A stretch of DNA of 34,820 bases from Apostichopus californicus (Eukaryota; Echinodermata; Holothuroidea; Aspidochirotida; Stichopodidae): positions 1-34,820 of the forward strand of contig JAIPMN010002148.1 in NCBI GenBank assembly GCA_020650975.1. The letters are read 5' to 3'. The notes under the pieces are model-generated. The model was not told the DNA's origin. It made no database searches and saw only the letters and a program-made list of their open reading frames with translations. Positions within the stretch are counted from its first letter, which is position 1, and each line of letters begins with the position of its first letter. Of the stretch, positions 1-13,015 are shown piece by piece. A program made the position numbers and the translations under genes.

Positions 1-70
1 TACAGTACAGTAAGTATCACATATGTGAAACTGCCTTTTTGGTTTCGATGATAATCGTAACCTTTGCATT

Positions 71-760
71 CATGATGGCATATGTGTGTATGTATGTGTA
101 TGTGTGGGTGCGTTTGTGACGCCCAGCTTGTAAACACGATATCTCAAGAAGCGAATGTTGGACCAATTTCATATTTAGTGTGTAGAAGTACCACATTGAG
201 TAGTAAAAGAAGCCTATTGCTTTTGGTGAAGGTCAAAGGTCATCTGGGGTCACCAGGGGTCAAAATGTGAAAACCTTGTAAACACAATATCTCAGAAGGG
301 AAGCTTTGGCAGACCTTATATTTGATGTGCAGAAGTACCACATCAAGTACAAGAAGCCTATTGTTTTTTGTTGAGGTCAAAGGTCAGTTGGGGTCACTAG
401 GGGTCAAATTGTGAAAACCTTTTAAACACAATGTCTCAAGAAGGAAAGCTTGGGCAAACCTGATATTTAGTGTGCAGAAGTACCACATTGAGTACCACAA
501 GCCTGTTGTGTTTGGTGGAGGTCAAAGGTCAGTTGGGATCACCAGGGATCAAATTGTGAAAACCTTGTAAACACGATATGTCAAAAAGGGAATATTGAGC
601 AGACCCTCTATTTGGTGTGTAGAAGTACCACATTGAGTGCAAAAAGCTTATTGTTTTTGGAGGAGGTCAAAGGTCATTTGGGGTCATCAGAGGTCAAATT
701 GTGAAAACCTTGTAAACATGATATTACATTAGGTCAGATTTTTGAAGAAAACTGCTCATG
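71..760. repeat. Tandem array, about 145-bp period, with perfect AGGTCA direct repeats
   Basis: A GT-rich microsatellite head (about 79-117) leads into four to five diverged tandem units. Each unit runs through GTAAACACGATATCTCA, a segment with AGAAGTACCACAT, and a GGTCA-rich tail. The 13-mer AGGTCAAAGGTCA occurs at 230, 374, 519 and 664, spacings of 144, 145 and 145. The array lies in a SLIRP intron directly upstream of the exon at 907. Its head and units resemble those in the larger element at 6614-8580, so it is probably a copy or remnant of that family. Confidence 0.85.
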
Positions 761-906
761 TTACATCATCGAAACCACAATGCATTTTTGCATTCTGGTT
801 GTTATTCTGTTGGAGTTGATGTATGCCAACCTAAAGCACAGTACTCTCATAATTGGTCACGGTGGATTCTTATTAAACAGTTTCATTTCCTTATCTGTTT
901 GTGTAG

Positions 907-965
907 ATGAACTGCGAGAATACTTTGCACAGTACGGAACAGTGAAAGCCTGCAGGGTCGCATTT
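907..965 (+). CDS. SLIRP: SLIRP exon: alpha-1 and beta-2 of the RRM
   Basis: The acceptor TTTGTGTAG and donor GTAAGT bracket 59 bases. The reading is (N)AT GAA CTG CGA ..., giving [D]ELREYFAQYGTVKACRVAF, so the codon is split 1+2 with the unseen upstream exon. Nothing between 1 and 906 looks like that exon; the interval is repeat array and intron. Confidence 0.85.
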
Positions 966-3900
966 GTAAGTATGAAAGCCTTTTCATAAATGATGCATCA
1001 GTATTATCTTATGAATTTATGATGGTGGTCAAAGAAAGATCTCTTACTGAGGATGTTCAGTGTGTTACTGCCAATGCCTTGCCTTCCACCTGTAGGATGA
1101 CTCCATCAGACTTGAAAGAATAGTCCAGGTCCAAATTTTTCTTTGATATGTTAAAGAGGTACATAATCTAAGCATTGTGGTGAATTTTCATTCAATTCCT
1201 ATGTACGGTTTTTGAGATATTGACAGTTGAAGTTGCCACCTTTCGTACCAAAAGTGAACTTCGAGCAAACAGGTGTGATGTCATTGTTGCACTGACAAAT
1301 AATGTTTTGTTTTCCTTTGAAATTTACGTCTAATTTTATACTCCACAATTGGATGCATCCATAATGTGAATGTACCATAGGTATTGGTATTTTAACTTCA
1401 CATCCCCTTTAGACAAACTAGTAACCCTATCCAATCCAAGGTCAAATCAATAGACTAAAAAATAAAAGAAAAAACAAAACATAATTTGTCAGTGTGCAAC
1501 TATGACATCACACCTGTTTGCTTCAAGTTCACTTTCGGTAGAATATCAGATAACTTCAACTGTCAATATCTCAAAATGGTACATAGGAATTGAATGCAAA
1601 TTTCACTAGAATGCTTAGATTATGTTCCTCTTTAACATATCAAAAAGAAATTTTTATCTGGGCTCTTCTTTTAATTATCAACACTGATGCAAGCAGACTG
1701 AATTACAATTTAATTTCAAAGTTTAAATCAAGCTTGTTGCCTTTTATAGACATTGCTAGAATACACTTTCCACTTTCAGTCACAGTCACTCAATCAACTT
1801 GTTTGCACTGAGTAGAGACTGTTTCATCTTTAATACCCAAACAAAGGGATTTGACGGATCGCCAAAACGAGTGAGTGTTATAATTAGTCATGAGTGGAGT
1901 AACTTATTAATTTCAAAAGGTGACTCGCTCGAAAGAAAAAATTTTAGTGAAGAAATTTCCTCCCCAGATACAATACAGTGACTCAAGGCAAGGACTGGAC
2001 TCAGGTCAGAAATGACTTGTAATGAGATGACTCAGTACACTGAAGTGATAAATGTAACCTACTGTATAGGATAGTCCAGAGAAACATTTATTTAGACAAA
2101 TGAATTAAGAATACGTATATGTACTAAGTATCCTGGTGAAATCTGCATGCAATTCCTACATTGCATATTCCAGATGGTTGAAATTGTCACAGTGTTGAAG
2201 CATGCAGTACATAGGTGATGACGCCATACATAGTTGCATACTGACGGCAAATTCTTGTGGTTGTTTCCCTTATTCTTCCACATTCTTCCAAGTTGGATAA
2301 GAAAGGGTTCCAATTTTGGATGTGAAGTTATCAATACCACAAGTACTGTAATGTATTCCTATGTTAATGCATCACAATTTTGATGGAGGAGGAAGTTGGA
2401 TACATTTTAGGGAAAGCAGTTTGTCAGTGTGCATCTATGATATCACACCTGTTTGCTTCAAGTTCACTCTTGGTGCAAAACATGTCAACGTCCAATATTG
2501 CAGTGGTGTACCTAGAATGGTTGGCACCCCCCGCAGATCCTTCCTTTGTCATCCCTTGCAGGGGGATGCCATCCTGGGGGAGAGGGTTTCCCCCTTCCGT
2601 TTGAGAAAAATTTGTTTATGTAAGGTGGCTTAGATGCGAAATGATGCTATCTACACATTATGATTTTAATACAATAATTGGGAATTTTTTTTTTGGGGGG
2701 GGGGCTGCAGCATGCCATCCCCGACTGGTACCCAGGGCAGACCTCGCCCCTCCCTCCCTCCCTCCCTCCCCTCCCTCCTTCCCTCCCTGCCCCTTCCTTC
2801 CACTCCCTCCCCATTTGAAGTTCTGATTAATATGGGAAAGCTCATTAAATATGTGCAAAACTATGGGATGGAGTGTTGCGCTCATCAATATGTCTTATTT
2901 TAGCCCTTAATAAGTTAACCTCTAATTATAAGCAGACATATATCACTTGAATAATGTGATGTTCCTCTTTTCACAGAAGACAACAAAATATTTCAAAAAA
3001 TTGCCTCAAACCTGTGTTCAGTGTCCTTCAAAGGAAGGTTGTAAAAAGAAAAGATAAACATAACAGAAAATTAGGCAGTCCATTTACATCATCAATGTCA
3101 CTAATTAGCTAATGTTCATTTATTAACAAAACTAAAAGTACAAAATGACTTGTAAAATGGTCAATCTTTGATGGGTTTTGATGGGAGTTGCAGCTATTTT
3201 TACAATTTCTAATGCCTATTAGAGTGATTAGGACAATGTTGTTCTAGGTTTCGGGAGACCTTTAAACTTAATATGTTTGAAACGTTTTATTCAGATGGAA
3301 GTCAGTGTGGCACATTCACAGACACACTATTAGTATACATATATATACATCAATAACTTGTCCGTAATGTAAACTTAATGCAAGATGTGGCTGTTTGAAA
3401 TTTATACTGTTATAAAACTTTTTTTTAGTACTGTAGTCTTGTGTCATTCTGTCAGTCTTGCACATAATGGTACACACTTGAATCCAACTACAGTAAGATA
3501 TCACTATGCAGGTTGCTTTGTTTGGTTTAGCGAGCTACCAAGGGTTTAAAGTTAATCCGATACAGACATTGTCTTGTTCCACAAATTTAATGTGAGGGTT
3601 TTGTTTCTGGGTTTCTTGTTTCTGGGATGATTTTTGTGAATGAAAATGATAGATCGTGCTTTCAGGTTCCTCATCTTTATTTGAAACTGTCTACTTAGCA
3701 TTAGATTGTGGTAAGTATCAATGTAACCTTCATGCCCTGAAAGACACGAGCCGTCAATTTAAATGTTCTTCAGAGGCAGGCACGGATCCAAGAGGAAGGG
3801 GGGGAGGGGGGTGCGTGGTGGGTGAACACCGTCCCCTTTTCAACCTCCAACCAAAAAATAAAAGTATTTGTTAGAACCGACTTGCATGTACAGTAGACCT

Positions 3901-6900
3901 AAGTTATAGCCTGAATATACCTCATACACCATTTCATGTCCAAGAATCCCCCCTACATGGGAATCCATTTTCAACGATCCCAGGGCCATTGTTCTTCAAC
4001 TCCTGGATTCGCCCCTGAATATCTCTACTGTTCTTGGAAAATTTTTGAAGCATGTATAAATTTTGAAACATAAAGTTTAAATTTTGAAACATGTTCCTTT
4101 TAATCTAGAAAGTTTTACATGCCTCTCTTGATCAATGAATTGTAGGTGATAAGCAAATAACAACTCAGTGGGACCCATGATATTATTAAAATTACTATTG
4201 CAAGAAACATTTGTGATATTTCCCATGACTCTACACAACCATCTTTCCTTTTTTTTCTTTTTTATGACAACATGGTACTGTATTAGGATGCAGTTGTCAC
4301 CTTGTGATGTCACAACACTTACAGTTTGACATCATCTCTTCCAGTAGAATATTTAATTGCTGAAATAATGCTCTAATATACTAAAGGATAATTGACTAAT
4401 TCAGAGTGAGCACTCTTTAAGTCCATATTAGGGTACATAAAACTTATTTCATACCAGTCATCTATTAATGTATCAATCCTTCCTTTTATGGCTTATGTTT
4501 CAAGATTTAACCACATTGCTTCTGGCAACAGAAAATGGTTATCCACCATTGTTATCATGATCAACAAAACAACAGATTAGCGACAAGATGAGAAGGTTCT
4601 CTCAAGACGCAAAGGTTCCCTCTGATAAAATGTTGACACGATCAAACGAGACAGAGGTGTCATTTAAATTGTTTACGTCCAGGCTTGGACGTTGTCACGG
4701 GTTACGTAGTAAGGCGGTGGACAGGAAATAAAACAATGATGGCAGGGTGGTACAGTTTCTAATTTATTATAAGATAAAACGAAAACCCTGCAAGAGGAAT
4801 AATAGAATGAGAAAAATGTTAGCATGTTCTCAACATGTTAGAGTGTACACATAACACCATAAACCCTTACACATGAACATTTTGATATTATAACATATCG
4901 GACTGACACAGTGTTACATTCATACATTACATTAACTTAATATTCCCTCACTACTGTATGTGGGAGAATTCCATCAGAGACCACTTACTATAATATTAAG
5001 CAACTCTTTACACACAAAATACGGTATTAAATTAATTGGATTCTAAAGAAACGTAATGACAACAAGTATGCAATTACTTATGGGATCGCTGTTTAAGCAA
5101 CTACCGGTTCTTCACTGCAAAACAAAACGGAATAGTGCGTCGTCACTCTTGCACCGACATAATAATAATAATAATGAACCCCGCCCCAATTGCCGCTACT
5201 GCTTTTATACTAGCCCTCGGCATCTCAGGCAAACATTCCATCCAAACACACTGAATGAATGTTAATTGAGGTTACGCAAATTTACTCCGCATAGTCCAGA
5301 TGCCCAGGCATTCCGTAGCCCTTGAATAACCCGACATAGTTATTTGCATACGTGATTGAATTCCATCTGGCTACGTGACAGACGTAAACACCCTTACAGA
5401 AGGATACAGGGAATCATTTGTCTGGTATAACAATACAATCTTCTATGAAAAGTTTTATCAAGTTTGCTACACAAGTGTGAAGCTATAATAATAGTGTTGT
5501 AAAACAAAGTATAGGACACGTTATTAAGAGAGAAAGGCCAGAACCTACAAAACTGCGACACAGACTTTGAACGCTAAATTATTCCCCGATATTTCCGGAC
5601 ATTGTTTTGACTAGCAGATGGTGTTTTGTGGAAGGGAGTGGGCCGGGGGGAGGGATGGGGGAGCAGGAGGGTGAGGGGGAAGGCATTAATTGTCAAAAGG
5701 GTGCTTACTGGTTTCATGTGGTTTTAGATGAGTTAAGTAAAGGTGTTGAGGTATTTAGTATAATTTACTAGACCTACATGTTGTTGTTTATACCAAGGAA
5801 TATTCTAGTCCCTGAGGTAGCTGTGTCATGGCAGTCCACTGTGTTTAATACTGTCAATGTTAAGAAGGTATTACAGTACATGCATGCATGTCAAGTTCAT
5901 AAGTTCCTCTTATATCAAATGGAAAGCAGTTAAATCATATTGTTTCCTTCTCTCGTCCAGGGAACCCATTCGTGCAAGAAAAGGAAAGGTCCTTAAAAGT
6001 TTTATATTTGTTCTACAGAGTGATTTCAATAACCTTGGCAACAGTTTGCCAGTCAATATTTGCACTGTAACTGTTTTCTTAAATACTTTGAGTGGAAGTG
6101 TTTTCTCTCATTTGTTGTATGATGACCCTAACAAGGAGAGTGTCATATGGATAAATTGTGCAAAATCATGTGCAAAAAAAAGGTGAAACTGTTAGCTACA
6201 GTAAATTAGCCATACATATTTAAGTGCCTGTTAGAACAAAAGTCTGCTAAAATTTTGGTTTCAAGGGTCTCTGATAACATGCAGTTTGTGAAAATGTGAA
6301 AGTAATTTCTCTTTGTGTAAGCGAGCGTGAATGACTTACACGGAACCTAAAGCTAATCAAGTCGTTATGTCGGATCCGGGAAATTTCCGATACTAACTAA
6401 GTATATGATGAGTATTTGTCAAGTAACATCAATTAGAACTAAAATGACAAACGAGCGTGGCTCATTAACTTTTCTGGTAATAGTTTTCGTTTCAACTAAT
6501 GAAGAACTTTGTACACTAATTTCAAGACTTTTGATTTATGTCTTGCATGGACAAAAAAAGTGCACTAAAATGAAATAGTGCTTGGAGCGATGATCTATCC
6601 AGGTTCCTTGCCGAAGGCAGAAGGAATCTATGCGATGGTGATAGCGTGTGTATGTCTGTGTGTGTGTGACACTTGCTTGTAAATGCTCCAACTTCAGATA
6701 TATAACTGGGGTACAGTTCATATAAATTGGTATGTAGGTTTCCCTGAGGTAGAATTGGTTTGGGATTGTTGTTTGTATTGGTCAGAGGTCATTTGAGGTC
6801 AGCAAGGGTCAAAGTCTGAAAAAATCGTTCACACAATATCTCAAGAAGTGGAAGTTGCAGGAAGTTCAAACTTGGTGTGTAGCTTACGTTGGTGAGTAGA

Positions 6901-9900
6901 GGATCTGTAGTATTTTTCATGAATGTCAAGGTCATTTGAGGTCAACAGAGGGAAAAAAGTGTGAAAATCTTGTAAGCATGATATCTTAAGGAAGGTCTCC
7001 TATGCACTATTTATATTTGGCATGTGGATTTCCTTTAATTAGTTCAGCGAACCCTCTTGTTTTTGGTGGAGGTCAAAGGACATTTGGGGTCAGCAGAGGG
7101 CAAAATGTGAATTTATCAAAAGTGCCATATATCCAGAACCAGAACATGAAAGGAGTTCATATGCATGGTATGATAGCCTTGTGTATTTTATAGTTTGTAC
7201 ACAATTTGATGTAGGTCAGAGTTCATTTAAGGTCACCAGGTGTGAAAACTTGAACACTATGTAAATACAATATTTCTAGATAGAAAACTGCAGTAGCTGG
7301 TATGTATGGCTATGGCTTCTGAATAATGAGTACAAGAACCTGATTGTTTTTGGTGGAGGGTACAGGTCATTTGGTTCAGCAGAAGTTACATTCTGGAAAT
7401 TTTAAACATGACATCAGAAGATAGTTTTGATCAGTTTGATCAGGTGTCATATTGGCATATGACTTTCCTATAGTGAGTACTGTATAAGAGCCAGTAATTC
7501 TTTGTGAAAGTCAAAGGTCATTTCAGCTCAGTAAGGGGGAATGTGTAAAACCCTTAAAAGCAATATAATCCTGTTTTCAAATCAATGGTTGCTTAAGGCT
7601 AGCAGAGTTTAATTCCTGAAAACCTTTCTTTTTAGTTAGGGATGTGGTCAGTAATAAGCTGTAGGTAACAGTGTAACATTTTGTGCAAGGACATGGTGTA
7701 CAGAAAAGCACATACTTGGTCAGACTTTAATTGATATCATTGTTATGAAATCGTTTTGTATTATTTAGAGCCTAATTAATTCCTGAAAGTTTACACCATG
7801 TCATGGTAATACTTCATTGCTCTCACTATCTTGGTATACACCCATGCTCCACCATACTTAATTGGAACAGGTTTAAGATGCTGTTTTAAGATGTCATTTC
7901 TATGTTAGTCAGACATTACTGCACATCAGATCTGAATATTCAATATTAAAGACCTGAGGTATTTAGCTAACTTTAAGACATTACAAACTTTTGTTTGTCC
8001 TTATTACAGGGATGCCAGAATTCCAGCAATAGCCGGAATTCCAGCTTTTTCCCGGTTTTGAAATTTGGTTCCGGCTCTACACGATCTTTCCGTCCCATTT
8101 GAAGCAGGCATGAGCTTTTTCTGCGAATTTCTAACTATTATCCTAACACACTGTAGCATACGCCAGTTAGAGCCTATACCGCAATTTTTCCCACTATAGC
8201 TTAGATAGTCTTTGGGACATCCAAGTCCCCACAACTTTCAGGCCCAAGGGGCAAACCCTGCTGGTATCCCTGCTTATTAGTGCTTGGTATTCCACAAGGA
8301 CATTTAGTGACAGCTATTGTCCAAATATTTGCCAAGATATAATCATGATGGACTGTCATTTGAAGTCTCAACCACTCATGATGAATGGCTATTCTGTGTC
8401 AGGATCTGACGTGTCGCCTTTTAAATGGCTGAGAGGGTTTTCCACTTTCCACCATGAATGACTGTTATTTGTCATCAACTTTCGGAAGGGTAATACCTTT
8501 GCAATGATCAACTTATTTAGAACTCATTTCTGATGTTCTGGGACTTCAGGACACATTTTCCTCGGTTGTTCTATTAATCAGGTGATTCCATATATAGTAC
8601 AAACTAAAATAAAATAAAACTGTTAGCAAACTGCTTATCCACTAGAGAGCCTGTGTAAGAGAATGTGTAAAAGTAAGTTGGCCTGACGTTTCAATCCTAG
8701 CAGGATCTTCTTCAGAGGCTTAATGACAAGTAACAGTAACAGAAGGGACAAATACACACACAGAATACAGACAGGTTAATGAGGTTTTGTCCCTTCTGTT
8801 ACTGTTACTTGTCATTTAGCCTCTGAAGAAGATCCTGCTAGGATCGAAACATCAGGCCAACTTACTTTTACACATTGTACAAACTAATAAGGCAAAGAGT
8901 CACTAGGCCTGCCGGCTCTCTGGTTTATTAATCAATTGCAACCATAAATTACCATAGTGAGGAAACAAAAGATGGAGGTTTTTATTACAATTTTTGTTAT
9001 CAATTGACAGATTGATTTTTACTTTGCCAAAGTTCAGAATTAAGAAAGTTGATATCAATTTTTTACACAGTGCAGCAACTCGACTTGGCAGTTGTTATGA
9101 TACTTCACATTCAGGAATCCAAATCACTGGATATGTATCTTAATGACTTTATTGTCCTATATAGTTTATTATTATTTTGTTTTATTAATTTGCCAAAACC
9201 AGATAACCAGATGGCTGCTTTTCATGACTAAACTAATGCAACCCTGTTACCACTGTGACTGAAAAGTGAATTTTACCTGTATGAATCAGACATGCATCTA
9301 GGGGTGGGGAAGGAGTGGATGGGTGGGGGGGGGTGGGGCAATGAACACCCCTCTTTCAACCTCACACAAATATTCAAACATAGTCATTAGCAGTACCTTG
9401 CATTTAGTTGAAGGTGTTTCAGAAAGTTCAAAGAATTTTTTTTAAGGAACAAATTATCTGATGTTGCTCTAAGGCCTGACTTTATTTTCTACATGAAATA
9501 TGAGGATATTTTGTTTTTATTAGATAAGGTAAAAAAAAGAGATTAATAGTCATCGTCATAGTTGGGATACAGCACCCCTGACAAATTTGAAAGATTTGTG
9601 GGACTGCATAAATGTAATGTAGTATCTAGGGCAAAGATATTGTTATCAAGAATTGGAAAATTTGCAATCTCAGGTTTATGAGTTCTGTGCTTGACCAACT
9701 GTGATACCTCCAATCAGAAGCCACAGTACGTTGTGTTAATATCAGGAGTTACACCTCGGTTTCATCCAGCCTTGCAGAAGGGAAGAGAAATTTGACTTTT
9801 TGTACGGGGGAGAAGTTCTAACTTGGTCTAGGGCTATGCATAACTAAGTGAACTCTTTGTAAAATCAAGTGAACAATGGTTCTCTCATTTGTCCTGCATG

Positions 9901-12900
9901 AAAACGTTGACTCCTGTCGGGATCAACTTCCTGGTTGCCTGGGAACTACCATGCAGTATTAAGCAAAAGTGCTTCCAGTTGATTCGTCTGAAGTTGCTGC
10001 TTTCCCAATAATCAGTAGAAGCTCTTAAAAGGCCTTGGCTCTTCAAGCCTGATATTGCTTAAGAAGCCAAAGGGATGGATTAAAAAAAGGGTAACTAATA
10101 GAAGAAGAGAGAGAAATATAGTGTAAAAAAGTTAGATAAACAGTGGTCACTGAAATATTCTTAAATAACTAAAAGAGCATGTATGCAGTTTAAGGATATA
10201 TATAGCATAACAGGCAAGGATCTTCATTGTGAAAGACTTTCATACATTTAACCCTTGTCACGTATTTACGTGTACGATCCAGACTTGTCAGTGCTAGACT
10301 AAGCAAACATGTACATTGTCAGTGAAGTTTGGACAGGATGGTACAGTACATTGTGTTTCTTGAAGGTTTCATGAAAACAGGGCAGGAAAAGATAATAAAT
10401 GAACTCATGCTTGAAATCTTTTGTCATTGAATAAGCTGCTGTTGCGTGAATAGAATGAAAAAATATTAACAAAAGGTGACGTTTGCATTCTCTTTGTTTC
10501 TTGACAGGACCAAAAGACAGGATTCTCCAAGGGCTTCGGGTTTATTGGGTTTTCCAACCCGGCGACGGTACAGGCAGCCTTGAAGAAGGGATTCCATGTT
10601 ATGGATGGCCAAAAGGTGTGTATATACAGGCGCGTAGCCAAGGGGGGGGGCGAAGGGGGCAGCCGCCCCCCCCTTGAGCATATTTTAAAAAATTTTTTTT
10701 AATGTTTTTATGATATCGCTAGTAATTTCAAAAGAGAAAATGCTAAGATGCAACTTACACGGCCTGGGAATGGCCATTTCCAGCGATCTGGGAGGCATTT
10801 TCAGCCAAAATTTTCTTGTACACTTCGCGCCAACTCATGGTGGCGCTACGCTTAGATAGTGTGCATTGCCATATCTACGGCTCTGAAAATTTTTCTACAT
10901 TTTCGCCCCCCCTTTGGCAAATTCCTGGCTACACGCCTGTGTGTATATATATACAGCAAAGGAAACGTTTACTTTAAAGGGAACCTTTTTTTTTTAATAC
11001 GCCATCAAGTACAAAGTTTCCTCGTGCCCGGACTGTGACATTACAAAAACAAGCCAGCAAAAGCTTGAGTACTGTAAGGTGCCTCTCATTCTTGAGTACC
11101 ACCCCTAGTCTTCCAAACATTCAGTAACACCTACCGACTCTTCAGAACACAGACTGCCTAAAAGTCAGTCTTTCTAGAAGGTCCAGTAACGCTTATTCAA
11201 CACCACCAAACTTATATTATATTCTAGTGCGAGCTAGCATCAATCAGTAAGAGATTACTGATGTATTGAGCGTTTTTAATACTCATCCTGCAAATTGTAA
11301 AACCTGTGCTCTAGTTGACAGTACGAAAATTATCGAAAGCAACATAATGTAACGTCTCATACTTTCATAATCAAACAAATCAATCGTCTCTCAAAGGATG
11401 CAAAAAACCTGATCTATTGTTATCTACCTGATCTATTGTCATATACATGATCTATTGTTATCTACCTGATCTATTTTTATCAACCTGATCTATTGTTATC
11501 TACCTCCTAATCTATTGTTCTCTACCTGATCTATTGTTATCTACCGGATCTATTGTTATCTACCTGATCTATTGTAAATACATGATCAATTGTTATCTAC
11601 CTGATCTATTGTTCTCTACCTGATCTATTGTTATCTACCTGTATGTGGAATACAGTACATTGAGTAGTCTAGAAACATGCTCTGAATGTGAATGACTTAG
11701 CACATATCACCCCAAATTGCCCCAAAATTGGATAAAAATTTATGTGTTATAGGCACTAACCAAGATGTTAGTTGAAGTTATAGGGCAAGAAAAACCAAAG
11801 AGAAGGCTTTTGAAACTTATCCAAAAAATAACAGTTCTCCTTGTATCGCAAAAGCAGCTGTCAATCTTGTCTATGCACACTATGAAAAATGTCCATGTAC
11901 AGTAAAATGCACTCCCACCATCACTCTCTGGGATCCTGTGCAGAGATTGAGCTAATATTGCCCAAGAGCTATACAAACCAATTTCTTGGCTGTTCAATTG
12001 TCATTTTTGTAGCCAAATTGCTATTCCGTATCTATGCGAAGATTAGCCATTCCTCGACGTAGCAGTTTTCCCGGAAATACAATACATGTGTAATTAATAT
12101 GTGAGATGATATATGGCAGAAATATGAATTTGAAGTAAGTTTAATACACCAGCAAGACAAATCCATTCCAGGATTGGTTTCAACCTACTGGGGCTCATAA
12201 GGAGAAAGGAAGAAATTTGAACCCTAAGACCTTGTGTCACAGATGTGAGTCCATACCATTTGGCCCCCAGCTCCTTTTCTAGTATCAGGGAGATAAGTTT
12301 TGGCTGTTATTTCTGTCATGTTGGTAATGTAGTGGTTTGGTGTGGTTGTCAGATCTTAGTCACCAGGGGGTGCCTTCTGAACACTTGCAACACTTCTCAA
12401 GACGAGGGCTGAGTACTGATTATTTAAGTTCAGCCCAATCTCGACGCTGTTCCGATCATTGTTGCGTTGTAAAATTATCAAAAGTTGTGTTCCTTTCTAA
12501 ATTTAAAATAACAAGAAAAGGGGAAAAGAAGTCATCTCCATGACCCAAACAGAAAAGTTTCATGTTGCATTCTGTTGAATATTATCTACCGTTGAAAGTG
12601 AAACCAATACAAATTCATTTTCTAACAGGTCATCTAGGAAGTCATCAAAGGATCATGTTACCATTCATAATTGTTGTTAGATGATTTGCAGTTGTTATCC
12701 ATTGCAAGCGAGATTTGCTTCAGAAAACATCTTTGAGCTGTTATTAAAGGTTTCGTTTAGCGTGACCGTGACTTGAATTTCCTTGTTTGATCGTTTCCTT
12801 GTGTTTCTTGCACTTCCTCTTTCATCTTTGTTCGCTTATGTCTACATTGATAGTTATTTGTCTACTCATGTCTACATATGTATGTCTTATCTGTCGAGCA

Positions 12901-12981
12901 GAAGATTTCAAGTCGATGGGTGATGATAGACAGCCAATTGTCAAATATTCCTTCTCATGTCTCGACATGTCTCGACAGATA

Positions 12982-13015
<34 letters not shown>

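Larger units (their letters stand above)
8597..8887. mobile_element. Penelope-like fragment with inverted 88-bp arms
   Basis: The element 8608-8876 is flanked by the 11-bp duplication GTACAAACTAA (8597-8607 and 8877-8887). The left part matches the element at 24734 in the same orientation, including the AATAAAATAAAACTGTTAG end. The right part (8786-8873) is the reverse complement of 8665-8752, with a loop at 8753-8785. Both arms carry a hammerhead-like motif. The 5' inversion and TSD fit target-primed reverse transcription with an inverted end. The family call rests on the motif. Confidence 0.75.

Noticed and set aside
780-989. SLIRP reading frame starting at ATG 780
   Set aside because: Bases before 907 end in a good acceptor and encode a hydrophobic run unlike SLIRP; the open frame there is intron.
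2641-2903. Overlapping proline-rich and glycine-rich open frames on both strands
   Set aside because: They translate a CCCT/GGGA simple repeat.
5857-6186. 109-residue open frame in a SLIRP intron
   Set aside because: No recognisable domain, no splice-phase match to SLIRP, and its length is unremarkable in AT-rich DNA.
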